From the NCBI GenBank assembly GCA_014843695.1, contig CM026394.1:39788368-39852367 (forward strand): a DNA stretch of 64,000 bases. The letters are read 5' to 3'. The stretch is from Archivesica marissinica (taxonomy: Eukaryota > Mollusca > Bivalvia > Venerida > Vesicomyidae). Below are positions 1 to 13,200 of the stretch, one piece after another (position 1 is the stretch's first letter; every line of letters begins with the position of its first letter). Position numbers and translations under genes: made by a program. Below the pieces are notes generated by a model, which saw nothing but the letters and a program-made list of their open reading frames with translations, was not told the DNA's origin and did not search any database.

Positions 1-1642
1 TTAGCTTGTTATCTTATACAGATACGTTAGCTTGTTATCTTATACAGATACGTTAGCTTGTTATCTTATACATATACATTAGCTTGTTATCTTATACAGA
101 TACGTTAGCTTGTTATCTTATACAGATACGTTAGCTTGTTATCTTATACATATACATTAGCTTGTTATCTTATACAGATACGTTAGCTTGTTATCTTATA
201 CAGATACGTTAGCTTGTTATCTTATACAGATACGTTAGCTTGTTATCTTATACAGATACATTAGCTTGTTATCTTATACAGATACGTTAGCTTGTTATCT
301 TATACAGATAGTTAGCTTATCTTATACATATACGTTAGCTTGTTATCTTATACAGATACGTTAGCTTGTTATCTTATACAGATACGTTAGCTTGTTATCT
401 TATACAGATACATTAGCTTGTTATCTTATACAGATACGTTAGCTTGTTATCTTATACAGATACGTTAGCTTGTTATCTTATACAGATACGTTAGCTTGTT
501 ATCTTATACAGATACGTTAGCTTGTTATCTTATACAGATACGTTAGCTTGTTATCTTATACAGATACATTAGCTTGTTATCTTATACATATACGTTAGCT
601 TGTTATCTTATACATATACATTAGCTTGTTATCTTATACAGATACATTAGCTTGTTATCTTATACAGATACGTTAGCTTGTTATCTTATACATATACATT
701 AGCTTGTTATCTTATACAGATACGTTAGCTTGTTATCTTATACAGATACGTTAGCTTGTTATCTTATACAGATACGTTAGCTTGTTATCTTATACAGATA
801 CGTTAGCTTGTTATCTTATACAGATACGTTAGCTTGTTATCTTATACAGATACGTTAGCTTGTTATCTTATACAGATACGTTAGCTTGTTATCTTATACA
901 GATACGTTAGCTTGTTATCTTATACAGATACGTTAGCTTGTTATCTTATACAGATACGTTAGCTTGTTATCTTATACATATACGTTAGCTTGTTATCTTA
1001 TACATATACGTTAGCTTGTTATCTTATACAGATACGTTAGCTTGTTATCTTATACAGATACGTTAGCTTGTTATCTTATACATATACGTTAGCTTGTTAT
1101 CTTATACAGATACGTTAGCTTGTTATCTTATACAGATACATTAGCTTGTTATCTTATACAGATACGTTAGCTTGTTATCTTATACAGATACGTTAGCTTG
1201 TTATCTTATACAGATACGTTAGCTTGTTATCTTATACATATACGTTAGCTTGTTATCTTATACATATACGTTAGCTTGTTATCTTATACAGATACGTTAG
1301 CTTGTTATCTTATACAGATACATTAGCTTGTTATCTTATACAGATACATTAGCTTGTTATCTTATACAGATACGTTAGCTTGTTATCTTATACAGATACG
1401 TTAGCTTGTTATCTTATACATATACGTTAGCTTGTTATCTTATACAGATACGTTAGCTTGTTATCTTATACAGATACGTTAGCTTGTTATCTTATACAGA
1501 TACATTAGCTTGTTATCTTATACAGATACGTTAGCTTGTTATCTTATACAGATACGTTAGCTTGTTATCTTATACAGATACGTTAGCTTGTTATCTTATA
1601 CAGATACGTTAGCTTGTTATCTTATACAGATACATTAGCTTG
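1..1642. repeat. 26-bp satellite array, left edge
   Basis: About 63 head-to-tail copies of a 26-bp AT-rich unit (TTAGCTTGTTATCTTATACA plus GATACG). The main variation is G/T at the GATA/TATA position and CG/CA at the unit end. The array runs off the left edge, so its full size is unknown. No gene is present in it. Confidence 0.97.
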
Positions 1643-1739
1643 ATGAATGCACAGCACTGTTGGAGATTGGAAGGTTGAACTCTTGTAACATGTTGGTGGC
1701 ACAACCATCATCACAAGACTTTGTCGTCTGTTGCAATGA

Positions 1740-1822
1740 AGCGTGCAGCTTGTCGTTGGATTTTCGAGGCGTGCAGCTTGTCGTTGGATTTTCGAAGCGT
1801 GCAGCTTGTCGTTGGATTTTCT
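1740..1822. repeat. 28-bp triplicate
   Basis: Three direct copies of a unit beginning GCGTGCAGCTTGTCGTTGG lie between the left satellite and the first TTAA-type MITE. Too short and isolated to suggest a function. Confidence 0.85.
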
Positions 1823-1830
1823 CGATGACG

Positions 1831-2078
1831 TTAACCCATTTCATTCTGGATATATTTAAAGGCATTTGCAAACAACATAGATCCAGATCAGCCACAGCGT
1901 AACGCTGCGTGCTGATCAGGATCTATGTTGTTTGCTGCATAGCCAAGTGTCTTAGCAAGATCATCTGAATAGCAAACAGCATAGAGCCTGATCAGACGGC
2001 ACGTTCCGTGTGCGGTTGATCTGGCTCTATGTTCTTTGCAAATACTGTTTGAATGGTATCCAGAATGAAATGGGTTAA
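1831..2078. mobile_element. TTAA-flanked MITE (piggyBac-like), intact
   Basis: A 248-bp element begins TTAACCCATTTCATTCTGGA and ends with the exact reverse complement of those bases, so it has perfect terminal inverted repeats of about 22 bp flanked by TTAA. Inside are two further inverted pairs built around CATAGATCCAGATCAG and CATAGAGCCTGATCAG. TTAA target sites followed by CCC are typical of piggyBac-type elements. It has no coding capacity, so it must have been moved in trans. A related copy is at 60981-61225. Confidence 0.8.
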
Positions 2079-3004
2079 GCAATTCTAATGTTGATCTAAA
2101 TTTCTCCCAAACTGAACAAAATTTGTCAGCGCTTCATTTTCAACAGCTGAGCCTGCAATTTCGCAATACTTCTCAGGAATGATCAGTATCCCCCCCACCC
2201 CCACTGACCGCATGAATTCAAATTGGGATTTGTTTCGTAATTTGGTTGTCGCATCTTTGCAACAATATAATATACAGTACGTTCATGTGTAGACGACTTG
2301 AAGGAAAACAACATTTAAATAACGCGTCAACCCATTTTACCCACATGGATTAGGCACGTTTGGGGGTACTAGTATATATATTTAAGTACAGGGATTCTAC
2401 TCTGTGGGATGTCAGATTTCGCATCGATCAGTAAAATGGCCCTATCTGAAACAATTTTGTACAAATCTGTGCAAATATAACGCCTATCCCGAGTCTTTAT
2501 ATTGTTCTTTAAATAAAACACAACTTTAAGCTGCGTGCATGTATACTTTGCAAACAATTGCCACATACATTGGCCATAGCAGGTCACATTTCCATACTAG
2601 GACACGGGTTCTGTCAGCAACAAAAAAAATCTTCGACGGGAGAGTTTTAACTGTGAATAATATTATCAATAAAATATGTTTCCACTAACGTGTAGGTTTA
2701 TTCGGCAAAAATGTACGTCAAAAAGAGATTTCGTAGAATTTTTCAATTTGTTTTGAAAATTTCTAAAGCGGCGCAATTCGCGTTGAAACGACGTTGAAAC
2801 GAGCGTTCTGATTGGATTATGATTATTCTTCATATAAAATAACAAGCACCTAGTTACATTCTAATAATCCAATCTCACAGCTTGTTATCACTAATATTTG
2901 TACTTTTCACATGAAAACTAGCTTGCAATTGAATTGATCAATATGGTTAATAGAGCGATTGCACTGATGTGACAGCCACATTATTAATCGATGCATGCAT
3001 TTAC
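2079..3004. other. AT-rich spacer with no recognised gene
   Basis: Contains a relic of the CACGTTTGGGGGTACTAGTA repeat near 2346-2392, which is also seen at 4666-4863. Otherwise it is low-GC spacer. Short open frames here have no recognisable domains and no splice context. Confidence 0.5.
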
Positions 3005-3040
3005 CTGTCGCTCATATGGGCAACTGGTAGCGCCGATAAA

Positions 3041-3201
3041 CAGTCAAACCTGTGTTTGTGGTCACCTCCATTAAGCAGCCAACCTGTATTAAGTAGCCAG
3101 TTTCCAGATTGCCAATGTGTTATTTTATTATACATTTGACCTCTATTAAGCAGCCACTTTCTCTGATTCCCTTGGCTGGCTGCTTAAGACAGATTTGACT
3201 G
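3041..3201 (+). mobile_element. Tc1/mariner-type MITE, 'CAGTCAAACCTGT' family
   Basis: The element begins CAGTCAAACCTGTG and ends with a degenerate inverted copy (AGATTTGACTG). Inside are repeated AAGCAGCCA motifs. It is the first of five copies in the window (others near 5317, 11741, 13126 and 13468). The intact copies start after TA and end before TA, which fits a TA-target DNA transposon derivative. A 35-bp SINE tail (TATGGGCAACTGGTAGCG) precedes it. Confidence 0.7.
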
Positions 3202-3496
3202 TAAATGTAAAACACTACCTGTGAACACTGAGCTACGAGTCTGATGAGGAAAGAATGCAGGCGTTGCTTTGATATATACAAAATGTATAATGTATGTCCG
3301 TCCACATCAACGTCACATTACCAAGCTATGCTTCTAATGTTGCACACACATAGAAATTTCTGAGAAGTTAATTACCTTTGCCATACAATCATTCGATCAG
3401 AAGTCACCATAATAGATCTATCTACTTGTTAATGAAATTAAGTATAACACATTAGAGCAGTTCACATGTTGTAGCACCATTGTACTACATACTGTC

Positions 3497-3755
3497 CGCC
3501 TCCATTGTCGAGTGGTTACGGTCGCTGATTTGTATACCACTAACCTATCATCACTGATGGTCACGGGTTCGAGCCCCGCTCAGGCCGTGTCTCATTTATA
3601 TGAAAAAGTTGGCAGTTTCTTACAGATGTTGGTGCACCCAAGTACTGGTTAACCGCTGGAGCCTGCCCAGGAAAGGTGTTGTTAAGTAAACTGCCCGCCG
3701 ACGATATAGCCCGAAATGGTGTTGATGCAGCCGTAAAACCCGAAATATAAATAAA
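3497..3755 (+). mobile_element. tRNA-derived SINE, family D
   Basis: Shows a pol III B-box-like GGTTCGAGCCCC about 60 bp after an A-box-like GTCGAGTGGTTACGG, then a body shared with copies at 11474-11704 (minus strand) and 25967-26137 (minus strand). The tRNA-like head does not fold as an intact tRNA and is followed by a non-tRNA tail, so it is a SINE and not a functional tRNA gene. Confidence 0.7.
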
Positions 3756-3790
3756 TATGTACTACATACTCTTGTCGAAACGAAATAATT

Positions 3791-4071
3791 ACGTTTATTT
3801 ATCGTCGCTACCGGTTACCCATATGAGCGACCCCTCCTGACGAGATTAGTCATTTTAGATTTTTGGAGGATAGTGCAATGATACAGACAGAGACCCATTC
3901 CATGGTCTCCTCTGGTTCTTTTACGTGCACGGTGTACAGCACCGACATGAGACCTTGGTTTAATGTCCTATCTGAATGACTGTTAATTTTATTCGGGTCA
4001 GATGGGGGGGGGGATCGAACCTGTGATCCCTGGATTACCAGTCCAGCGTGTTACTACTGGACTACATATCC
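3791..4071 (-). mobile_element. tRNA-Thr-like SINE, family A copy 1
   Basis: Read on the minus strand, this begins with a tRNA head (GGACTGGTAATCCAG anticodon arm, then GGTTCGATCCCCC) and ends with the family tail, whose reverse complement is ACGTTTATTTATCGTCGCTA. It carries a run of nine G near 4004-4012. Best compared with the intact copy at 46489-46777. Confidence 0.85.
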
Positions 4072-4146
4072 ATATGTGAAGGCTAACAAGCTATGTTATG
4101 AGGACATTATATAGTATAGCAATATAATCTATCTTTACATAGACTT

Positions 4147-4350
4147 GTCATAGTGGTTATGGTCGTTGACTTCAACACATTGTACATCACCTATGCAGGT
4201 TCGAATCTCGCTAGAGGTGTTGAATTCTTTCCAGTGAGGAAGCTATCCCGCTGGATTGGGGAAAGTCAGTGGTTTTACTCCGGTGTCCGCCTGTGCTTAA
4301 AATGCGTACTGATCGAAGACACATCGGCGGTCGTTCTCCGGAAATAACAG
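4147..4350 (+). mobile_element. tRNA-derived SINE, family E (5' head plus partial body)
   Basis: The head TAGTGGTTATGGTCGTTGAC and the B-box-like GGTTCGAATCTCGC are shared with copies at 28398-28555 (plus) and 26590-26745 (minus). The body contains AGGAAGCTATCCCGCTGG. The open frame across it is a SINE by-product. Confidence 0.6.
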
Positions 4351-4665
4351 CCACTGGCCTAACATATTGGCACGACTTTAAAATACAAATACGCTTCGTG
4401 TTTCAAAGCGCCAATTAATATAGTTAGTGCAAATTGACCTATCCTGTAACCGCCCCTAATTAATAGAATACACCAGAATGCACCTGGTGGATCCATTGTT
4501 TTCAGGGGAGCATGCCCCCGGACCCCCCTAGATACTAGCCTTCAAATATCTTGCGCCCCCCTAACGACAAATCCTGTAGCCGCCCCTGATATATAATCAG
4601 CTGCCTATGATAGACCTAACAATATAACGTAATATATAATCAGCTGCCTATGGTAGGCCTAACCA

Positions 4666-4863
4666 CAGGGATTCGGCACGTTTTGGGGTACTAGTATATA
4701 TATTTAAGTATATTGCAGGGATTCGGCACGTTTGGGGGTACTAGTATATATATTTAAGTAGGGATTCGGCACGTTTGGGGGTACTAGTACATGTATATAT
4801 ATTTAAGTACATACATTGTACTTAAATATATATACTAGTACCCCCAAACATGCCGAATCCCTG
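4666..4863. mobile_element. Fold-back repeat with CAGGGATTCGGCACGTTT ends
   Basis: The right end is the reverse complement of the left end over about 45 bp (CAGGGATTCGGCACGTTTGG through a TACTAGTATATATATTTAAG stretch). The left arm is partly triplicated, so this is a small hairpin-forming element. The CAGGG termini resemble hAT ends, but no clear 8-bp target duplication was found. A solo relic is at 2346-2392. Confidence 0.65.
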
Positions 4864-5316
4864 TGGACCTAACAATATAACGTAATTTTATATAATCAGA
4901 TAAAATGTGGACTTCCGCCTTGTTGTTTCACCTGAGTAAATTGTTTTTGGAAAAAGAGAACGAAAAGTACAATATTCTACTTTCGTTTTCTATTTTTATC
5001 ACTGACGTATTCGGTATGTCGTCATGGTATACACGCGATATATAGTGAAACAATGGTGACGGAGGATAGAGGATTTTATATTATAAACGAACATTAACAA
5101 ACATTTTAACTACAAAATAACTATATAATATATATATATAGTATATGCTTAATTTATTTAGATAATCGATTGTGATTTTGTATCTATGTGTAAGCTACTT
5201 AATTATTTTCTACTTTCGCTTTGAAAATAACTAGATAATGGAGATACACATTGTTGAAGGACTGTTAGCAGATTATAAGGTCAGTCAGCTGAAATATTAT
5301 AACATTCATGCAAATA

Positions 5317-5475
5317 CAGTCAAACCTGTGCTTGTGATCACATCCATTAAGCAGACAACCTGTATTAAGCAGCCAGCTTCAATATTTCCTATGTGTTGTA
5401 TTACTATACAATAATTATACATTTGACCTCTATTAAACAGCCACATGTGTTAAGCAGCCATTTTCTCTGAATGTA
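5317..5475 (+). mobile_element. CAGTCAAACCTGT MITE, truncated copy
   Basis: Starts ACAGTCAAACCTGTG with the AAGCAGCCA body motifs, then loses the right inverted end near 5475. The 3' part is missing compared with the copy at 13468-13644. Confidence 0.65.
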
Positions 5476-5604
5476 GTGTTCCCTCGGGTTTTGCCTATTA
5501 TTTTGGCTTATTTGTATGTAACATTTAAAGGAGCCGTTACACAGATATGCTTGATGTTGGCCCTAGATAAGTACTCACCTACAGGCACTACAGTCACGAT
5601 GCAG

Positions 5605-5772
5605 CTGGAGCCATTACGAGTCTACCCTTATGCAATACATTTAAATTCCACATTGCCTCTTCTCTCTCCCTCGTGGCGATGAATTCCATCAGGAGTGAGG
5701 TCTCGAGAGTGAATAATATAAGTTGTAGGAACTTGTTTCGCAATCAAGCTAAAGTAAATTTGTATCGGCTAA
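5605..5772 (+). mobile_element. SINE family C, 3' part
   Basis: Carries the family C segment TTAAATTCCACATTGCCTCT, the CCCTCGTGGCGATGAATTCC block and the tail TTGTTTCGCAATC. The tRNA head is missing or disrupted. Full-length relatives are at 8455-8688 and 18774-19007 (both minus strand). Confidence 0.65.
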
Positions 5773-5799
5773 TGCATTAAATTCATACAATCTGCTCCG

Positions 5800-6664
5800 A
5801 CATATATATATATATCGTGATTGGCAAGGCTGGGTGGTGCTCGATGGTGACTTCGGTCGTGTCCCTAATCTTCCACCAGGTGTCACCCCCGGTCTAATTT
5901 CTCACCAGACTTGTGGCAGCATGAAGCCTGGCGTAGCTCCACTGTACCACTAGTAGGAACACCCTGGCTGTCGCCAACTAGGCGCAGCGTCAGCCATGCA
6001 TGTGTCTTGTTCCCTTACTAAGCATTTATTTTTAAAAATTGTATTATCTTTAATTCTTTACCCTAGCGGGGCATAACGTTATATGATATGTTTTGTTTTA
6101 TGTCGGTTAATCGGTTAAAATGTCAATCGGACCTCATTATTAATCCGTGCATTGAATAGTGTACACTCTGCTTTTCGAAATAGGACACCTAGTTTTTCTA
6201 GTCTGTTTGAAAGATACGTTTATTATTACTGGAGACAGACGGTATAGATTTCATTCAGGACACGTCTTACTCAAACAGACTTGTTTTCATTCGCATGTGC
6301 ATTTCCTTTTCGTTGGTTGATTGATTTGTTCATCGGGGTGTGTTTTTTTCGTTGGTGGATTATTTTATTTAAAAAAACCCACACACACAATGTCACCCCT
6401 GTATCACCGTAGTCGGCATGACATTGGTATAGTTGTATCTATTTTGTGGCAGTTTCAAGCTCACCAATCGAGTAACGGCCCATTAAGGTTGATAATCACC
6501 ATTTGTTGCATAGCTCATACTAATCTGACATAATGTCGCTGTCCAACACAACTATTCAAACAATATAACAATAAACATTACAGTTCGTCTTGGAACGTAT
6601 GCCCATTAGTATATTAAATTAATATCTATGTTGGGAGACAAGTCAAAAGTAGAAGTACGTCACA
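5800..6664. other. Spacer with an unrecognised GC-richer block
   Basis: About 200 bp at 5816-6010 is markedly GC-richer than its surroundings (for example GGTGTCACCCCCGGTCTAAT) and is bounded by (TA)n on the left. It has no long frame and matches no repeat family elsewhere in the window. The remainder is AT-rich with nothing recognisable. Confidence 0.4.
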
Positions 6665-6944
6665 GTCAGGCGCGTAGCTAGGCCTAAATATGGATTACGC
6701 ACCATCCTAGGGGGTCCAGGGGCATGCTTCACCCGGAAATTTTTTCTCAGGTCTCAGGTGACTTTTGCCTACTATGAACATCAGCTATAATCAATATTTG
6801 TTTGCATTTTGTTCATGTCTTCTTTCTTGTGAATGATCAATGTCGGTGTCCCCTTACCCCATTACGATCCAGTTTTTTAAATTTGTTTCATGAACTGTCA
6901 AAATAAATCTTACGCACATGCGTAAGCCGAGCTACGCGCCTGAC
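6665..6944. mobile_element. MITE with GTCAGGCGCGTAGCT inverted ends
   Basis: The 15-bp left end GTCAGGCGCGTAGCT recurs as an exact reverse complement at the right end (AGCTACGCGCCTGAC). The element is 280 bp and non-coding. The target duplication is unclear. It sits 45 bp upstream of the first recognised exon of the macro/RCR gene. Confidence 0.75.
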
Positions 6945-6989
6945 ATGTAGCAATATGTAAGACAGAACAGTAATTGTCTCCACCCGCAG

Positions 6990-7223
6990 GCTGATGTCAT
7001 TGTGAACAGCACGAATCAAGCGCTGATTCTGAACCTGGGCGGATTGTCTTCATCCATAGCAAAAGCGGCGGGGCCTGGTCTACAGACAGAGTGCTCACAG
7101 TCCTATCCAAACGGAATCTCGTTCGGAGAAGTGGTGTTAACAAGCGGGCACGGGTTAGCGTGTCAGAAAGTCTACCATGTTTCTATTTCATCATGGGAGT
7201 CTGATGTCGTTGACGCTAAAACG
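6990..7223 (+). CDS. Exon A: macro domain, N-terminal half
   Basis: The acceptor is CTCCACCCGCAG and the donor is ACG/GTAAGAG. 234 nt, 78 codons, phase 0 at both ends. It encodes the ADP-ribose-binding core signature VNSTN, then the glycine loop LNLGGLSSSI and AAGPGLQTEC, a typical macro-domain order. The usual first beta strand lies before ADVIV and is missing, so at least one exon upstream is expected. The protein's true start is therefore unknown. Confidence 0.85.
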
Positions 7224-10200
7224 GTAAGAGAATCCAGTTGCAGACACAGGTTGATATATCTAGTTATATCGAGTTCTTTGCCTAATCTCCGTTACGATGA
7301 GGAGGGTTCTCTCATCAGACGGTCAATCTCCGTCAGGATGAGGAGAGTTTCTCTCATCAGTCGGTCAGTCTCCGTCACGATGAGGAGGGTTCTCTCATCA
7401 GTCGGTCAATCTCCGTCACGATGAGGAGAGTTCTCTCATCAGTCGGTCAATCTCCGTGTACAATGAGGAGAGTTCTCTCATCAGTCGGTCAATCTCCGTC
7501 ACAATGAGGAGAGTTCTCTCATCAGTCGGTCAATCTCCGTGTACAATGAGGAGAGTTCTCTCATCAGTCGGTCAATCTCCGTGTACAATGAGGAGAGTTC
7601 TCTCATCAGTCGGTCAATCTCCGTCATAATGAGGAGAGTTCTCTCATCAGTCGGTCAATCTCCGTCACGATGAGGAGAGTTCTCTCATCAGTCGGTCAAT
7701 CTCCGTGACAATGAGGAGAGTTCTCTCATCAGTCGGTCAAACTCCGCCACAATGAGGAGAGTTCTCTCATCAGTCGGTCAATCTCCGTCACGATGAGGAG
7801 AGTTCTCTCATCAGTCGGTCAATCTCCGTCACGATGAGGGTAGTTCTCTCATCAGTCAGTCAATCTCCGTGACAATGAGGGTAGTTCTCTCATCAGTCGG
7901 TCACTCCGAGCTAGGTCTGTCAGTGAGGAATTATCCACTATAATTACAAAAACTGGTCTTTGTTAACACGTGGTCTTTTATTTAGCGGATAAAAGAGCCT
8001 CCGTAGCCGATTGTCTAACTCGTCTTTCACCGCTATCATCAGGGCTGCAGGTTCGCTCCCTTTCTGAAACAAGTGATAAATTGTGATATGTGAGAAAGTT
8101 GTCAGTTGCTTGCGGAGGTTGGATAGTTTAGTATTGTAGAGTACTGGTTCTTACCCTGGAAATACGGGCGGTCTACTCTCCGCCACAACAGACTGACCTC
8201 CCCAATTTTAAACAACAAAATGAGTGATGGTCAGTAGAAGAAAATGTTCTGGTAGTGGTTAGATGGGAGACAAAGTCATGGCATATATTGATAAGTTAGC
8301 ATCAATTGTGAACCGGAGATGGTATCCGATGAGCTGATTGTCCGATCCCCGCCAGAACGACGGTGGCAGCGTCCTTACATTATACATTTATTTCCTCTTC
8401 TCTCTCTCCCTCGTAGAGATAGTTTCCATGACAATTGGTGTATTTGAAAGCGATTAGTTTATACAAATTTATTTTAGCTCGATTGCGAAACAAGTTCTTT
8501 CAACTTATATTAATCACTATCGAGACCTCATTCCTGGTGGAATCCATCGCCACGAGGGAGAGAGAAGAGGCAACGTGGAATTTAAATGCCCTGCCTAAGG
8601 GCACAATCGTAACGGCTTCAGCGGGGCTCGAACTCCGGACCTTTCGCACCTGAATCGAACGCGCATCCACTGCGCTATCACGACTTCCGATTAAACTACA
8701 TATACCACAGGAACTTTTGTCCATAAGCCACCAAAGGTCTCGTACCTCTATCCTAGGATCCTCTTTAAATAGAGTGGGGTGTCCTAGGATAGAGTTACGA
8801 GACCTTTGGTGGCTTATGGATAAAATCTCAAGTTCCTATGATTATACGAAATTGTCTCTCAATCGAATCAAAAGACTTGTTCATAATCTAAAATCTAATA
8901 TTTGTCTTCGAACTGTCATCAGATTGTCATTCTTCTATCACTCGTCATTGTAGATACTGCAACAAGTAATTTATAACTGCCTAAAGCAGGCGCACGATGA
9001 CAAGATGGCGTCCATAGCATTTCCGACAATCGGATGTGGGTTTCTTGCACATCCGCCGGATGTTGTTGCTCTTACAATGAAACAGTGTATTGATAAGTTT
9101 CAAGCTGCTTTCAAGAAGACGACTTTGAAACAGTTGAACATTTTGGTGCTCACCGAAGCCAGAGATAGCAAGCACATTCTACAAGTGAGATTCGTTTACT
9201 CTACATCCTTTCAGATAATATACAATTGTATCATATGTACATGTAATGTAACGAAACGAAACTAAACTTGGCTGTTGTGTCTTTTTCTTCGGCCTCCACA
9301 CACTTTGAACCAAATATAGGTCATACCTCAGTGGAAACTATTAATTCGCGATTCATTCCTTACATATATATAAGTTATATATATACATGTATAATATGTA
9401 TGAATTAGGAAATAATATTTGTCTTGTGTATCGGCGATTAAACCACGGTTCGGTTGTGTGACTAAATGGTCAATTCCTATGCGTAACGTGTGCGTGCGTG
9501 TTATTTTGTCTCATTTTCTGTTATTTTGCTGATGGCTTTACAAAATACCTCCCCATAAATAGGTTTTTTTACAGGGGAGCAAAATTCAACAGCTAAAAAA
9601 TAGACCTCCTGTAGCCGTGGTTTTATTGCAGTTTTAACAACGGTAGATATGTTCTTTGTTTATAAGAACAACATACCAAGTAATGTTAGAATCAAAATTA
9701 ATTGTAACTTGGTTCATTTATCAATGAGAGACATTGGTCAGTTACTGCACCTGAATACTCCCTGAAAGTATGTAGGTTCTAAAAAGTAGTTTCCTCTCTT
9801 TTTATCGCTGTTTACGATGCGCAACATGCTATCAATTTTGATCCACACCATCATCTTATAATTATTAAATTACCATATCTCGACAGATATTCTACAGTGT
9901 ATCCAATGATTACATATCTGTACAAATTTGTTATGAATTAATTAATATGAATTTGGTAAAATCACATTTATCACACCGCAACATCTGGTTAGCAAACAAC
10001 AGTAAAAACAAAGGATTGCAACTGAAAGGACCGCTATGCATTTCGTGATAAATCGGACTTTATCTGCCAAGGGAGGTAATAGAAATGCCAATAATGGTGA
10101 TCTTATTCATACATATATTTGTAGCTTGACCCTTTCAACATTACATACCTCTAAATAGGCTTACACAAAGTGTAGATCCAGATGAGCCGGCTCATGACGA

Positions 10201-13200
10201 GCTTATTTATACATGTATTTGTAGCTTGACCCTTTCAACATTACATACCTCTAAATAGGCTTACACAAAGTGTAGATCCAGATGAGCCGGCTCATGACGA
10301 GCTTATTTATACATGTATTTGTAGCTTGACCCTTTCAACATTACATACCTCTAAATAGGCTTACACAAAGTCGTCTCATCAGGATCTGCACTTTTTGCTA
10401 GTAATTTTATTATATTTAGTAAAAATTACCCATTTTGATAGGAATGAACTAGCCCAAATGTAATTTTCTGATCAATTTATTGGTCTAAAAATATCATGGA
10501 CCAGTCCATGTCAGTTACTTGGTGTTGAATGGGTTAATGTCAGCTGCACTTGACTGTATTTATGAAACGTTTTGCAGGCATTTAGACATGAGTTTCCAGA
10601 CAAGTTGGCACAATCTGGAACAGTTTCAAAACTACGTGTACAAGGTAACCAATGAGAGCATAAGGTGTCGGAGGAAACTATGTAGATGATCGTTTATACA
10701 AAGTCTTTAACATCCAAATTGGGCACTGGACATTATCAGTGAGCCCGAGTTGTCCGATTAGCGCAGTGGTTAGCGCACTCGCTTCTCACAAATGCAACCT
10801 GGGTTCGATTCCGGTACCGGGAGGTATGTGAGATGGTACGCTGGTCGCCAGATCGATCAGGTGAGTTTTATCCGGGTACTCCGGTTTCTCCACACGAATG
10901 ACCACAATTACGCTTTCATCCGCGCCAACGAGAGTGATTAATATAAGTTGTGAAAACTTGCTTCGCAATCGTTGTAAAATAAATAAAGTTTAAACTTTAA
11001 GTGACCCAGAGTACTTACAAAACGTAGCATCACATTAATGGAAGAATGATGCAGCAATATTTATTTGACTCGAGCTCATGCATTGTCTCATCAGGGTTCA
11101 TTCTAGGTCAGAATTTTTGGGAGAAGTGAGAAAGCGCGTGATCTTAAATGGTGGTCTTTAATATACCTCTGCAAAATAGGGTTAAAATGCACAGTACAAC
11201 CATTAAATACAACATTTGAATAGAAGGAGTGCTTTATAATGGGCCAGTGTATCTTACTAGACAAAATAGTTTGAAAATCGTAACAAAAAATATATTTTTT
11301 TTTTTTAGGGAGAAGTGGGGCCCCCAGAGGGCGAAGTCAGGGTCCCTTGGGTGACAATTTCGCCCACGTCGCCCTCTAAACTGATCCCTGGTCTCATGGT
11401 AAACATGCACACCCATGTTTTCGAATGTATGCATGCTACTTGAGCCTGTTTTTAAAAATTTTAAGTATTGAATTTATGTTTATTTAATGTCGCTACTGGT
11501 TGCCCATAATTTTGTGCGGCGGGCAGTTTACCTAACAACACCTTTCCTGGGCAGGCACCAGCGGTTAACCAGTACTTGGTGCACCAACCTCCACAAGAAA
11601 CTGCCAACGTTTTCATATAAATGAGACGCGGCGTAGTGGGGCTCGAACCAGTGACTATCTGTGATGATAGGTCAGCGACCATAACCACTCGACCACGGAA
11701 GCGGTACACTTGAGCCTGTTGGTAGACACTACTATTATATAGTCAAACCTGTGTTAGTGGTCATCTCTATTAAGCAGCCAACCTTTATTAAGCAGCCAGT
11801 TTCCAGACTCCCAATATGCTGTTTTATTATACATTTGACCTCTATTAAGCAGCCACTGGGGCTAAGTAGCCACTTTCTATGAATCCCTTGGGTGGCTGCT
11901 TAAGCCAGGATTGACTATACTCATATGTAAACATATTCAACATTTTTAGTATATGTTTTACATAGACTTTAGCGAATTAAAGAATGTAGCATGTGCCATG
12001 AAAGTAGAAATCACAACTGCCAGATTATGCAGCGCCTGCTTCATGTTTGCACATCTAATCTTCCAGATTTCTCAAAGACGTGCATACGCGAGAGTGCACG
12101 TAACTCGTGCAAGAATGTGCTAAAATGTGGTCACGTGTGTGCCGGATTCAGAAACGAGGAACGGTGCCCACCTTGTCTACAGCCTGAATGCTGTGCTGTG
12201 AGCAACGGGTGGACAAAAGATGACAATTGTATCATATGCTACACGGACCCGCTCTCGGCAGCACCCGTTATATCAGTAAGTGTTGATCAACAATGTATTT
12301 TTTATACGTTTATTTATCGTCGCTACCAGTTGCTCATAAGAGCACGGCCTCCGGAGGAGCTTAGTCATTTGTGATATTTGGAGGATAGTGCAATGATACA
12401 TACAAAGACCCATTCCAGAGTCTCCTCTGGTTCTTTTACGTGCACGGTCTAAAGCACCGACACGAGGCATCGGTTTATAGTCCTATCTGGACTATTACTT
12501 TTATTAGGGTCAGACGGGGGATGGAACCTGCGATCCCTGGATAACCAGTCCAACGTGTTGACCACTGAACTACAATGCAGTCACATGTAGGCCTATTTAT
12601 GATAGCTACGTGTTGAACACATTAGCGATGTGCCCTGAAGAATGTATTGCACGCATTATAATTGAACAGGTAGAGGCTAATTCCCGTGGAGTCTATGTAT
12701 AGGATATAAGCCGAAAACGATCTCAGTAAGTTGAATATAATGTATTGGATACATGCTACCGAGGACAGTACCAATATTTTACATATTGGATCCGTTTGAG
12801 GCTTATATCTTGCTTAAAACACACACTTATATAACAATATCCTACTAATTAAAAGTGGTAATTTCGTACATTTACTCGTAGGATTTAACATAATACTCTG
12901 GCCTTTCGACAGCAGTCCAATATTAATAATAATGGACTGCAAGTACAAAGGTATGACGCCACGACGATGTGGAGCTGATGATCGGGTCTAAACTCCCTGG
13001 AGATCCAGTACGGCGTGCTACCACCGGACCACTAATCTGCACTCGACCAAAGTTTATTAATGCTGTTAAGAGAAATGAACCTTCCGCAGACAAAGAATAT
13101 AGTAGAAAGGTCTGTTTATGTATAATGTCAAACCTGTGTTAATGGTTAGCTTCTTAATGGAGGTATTAAGCAGTCAGTTCCCTTATTCCCAATATGTTGT

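Noticed and set aside
8990..9004. Alternative exon B acceptor at CTAAAGCAG
   Set aside because: Starting there would delete the macro helix LQQVIYNCLKQ, which is in frame from the upstream acceptor at 8953 and is needed for the fold.
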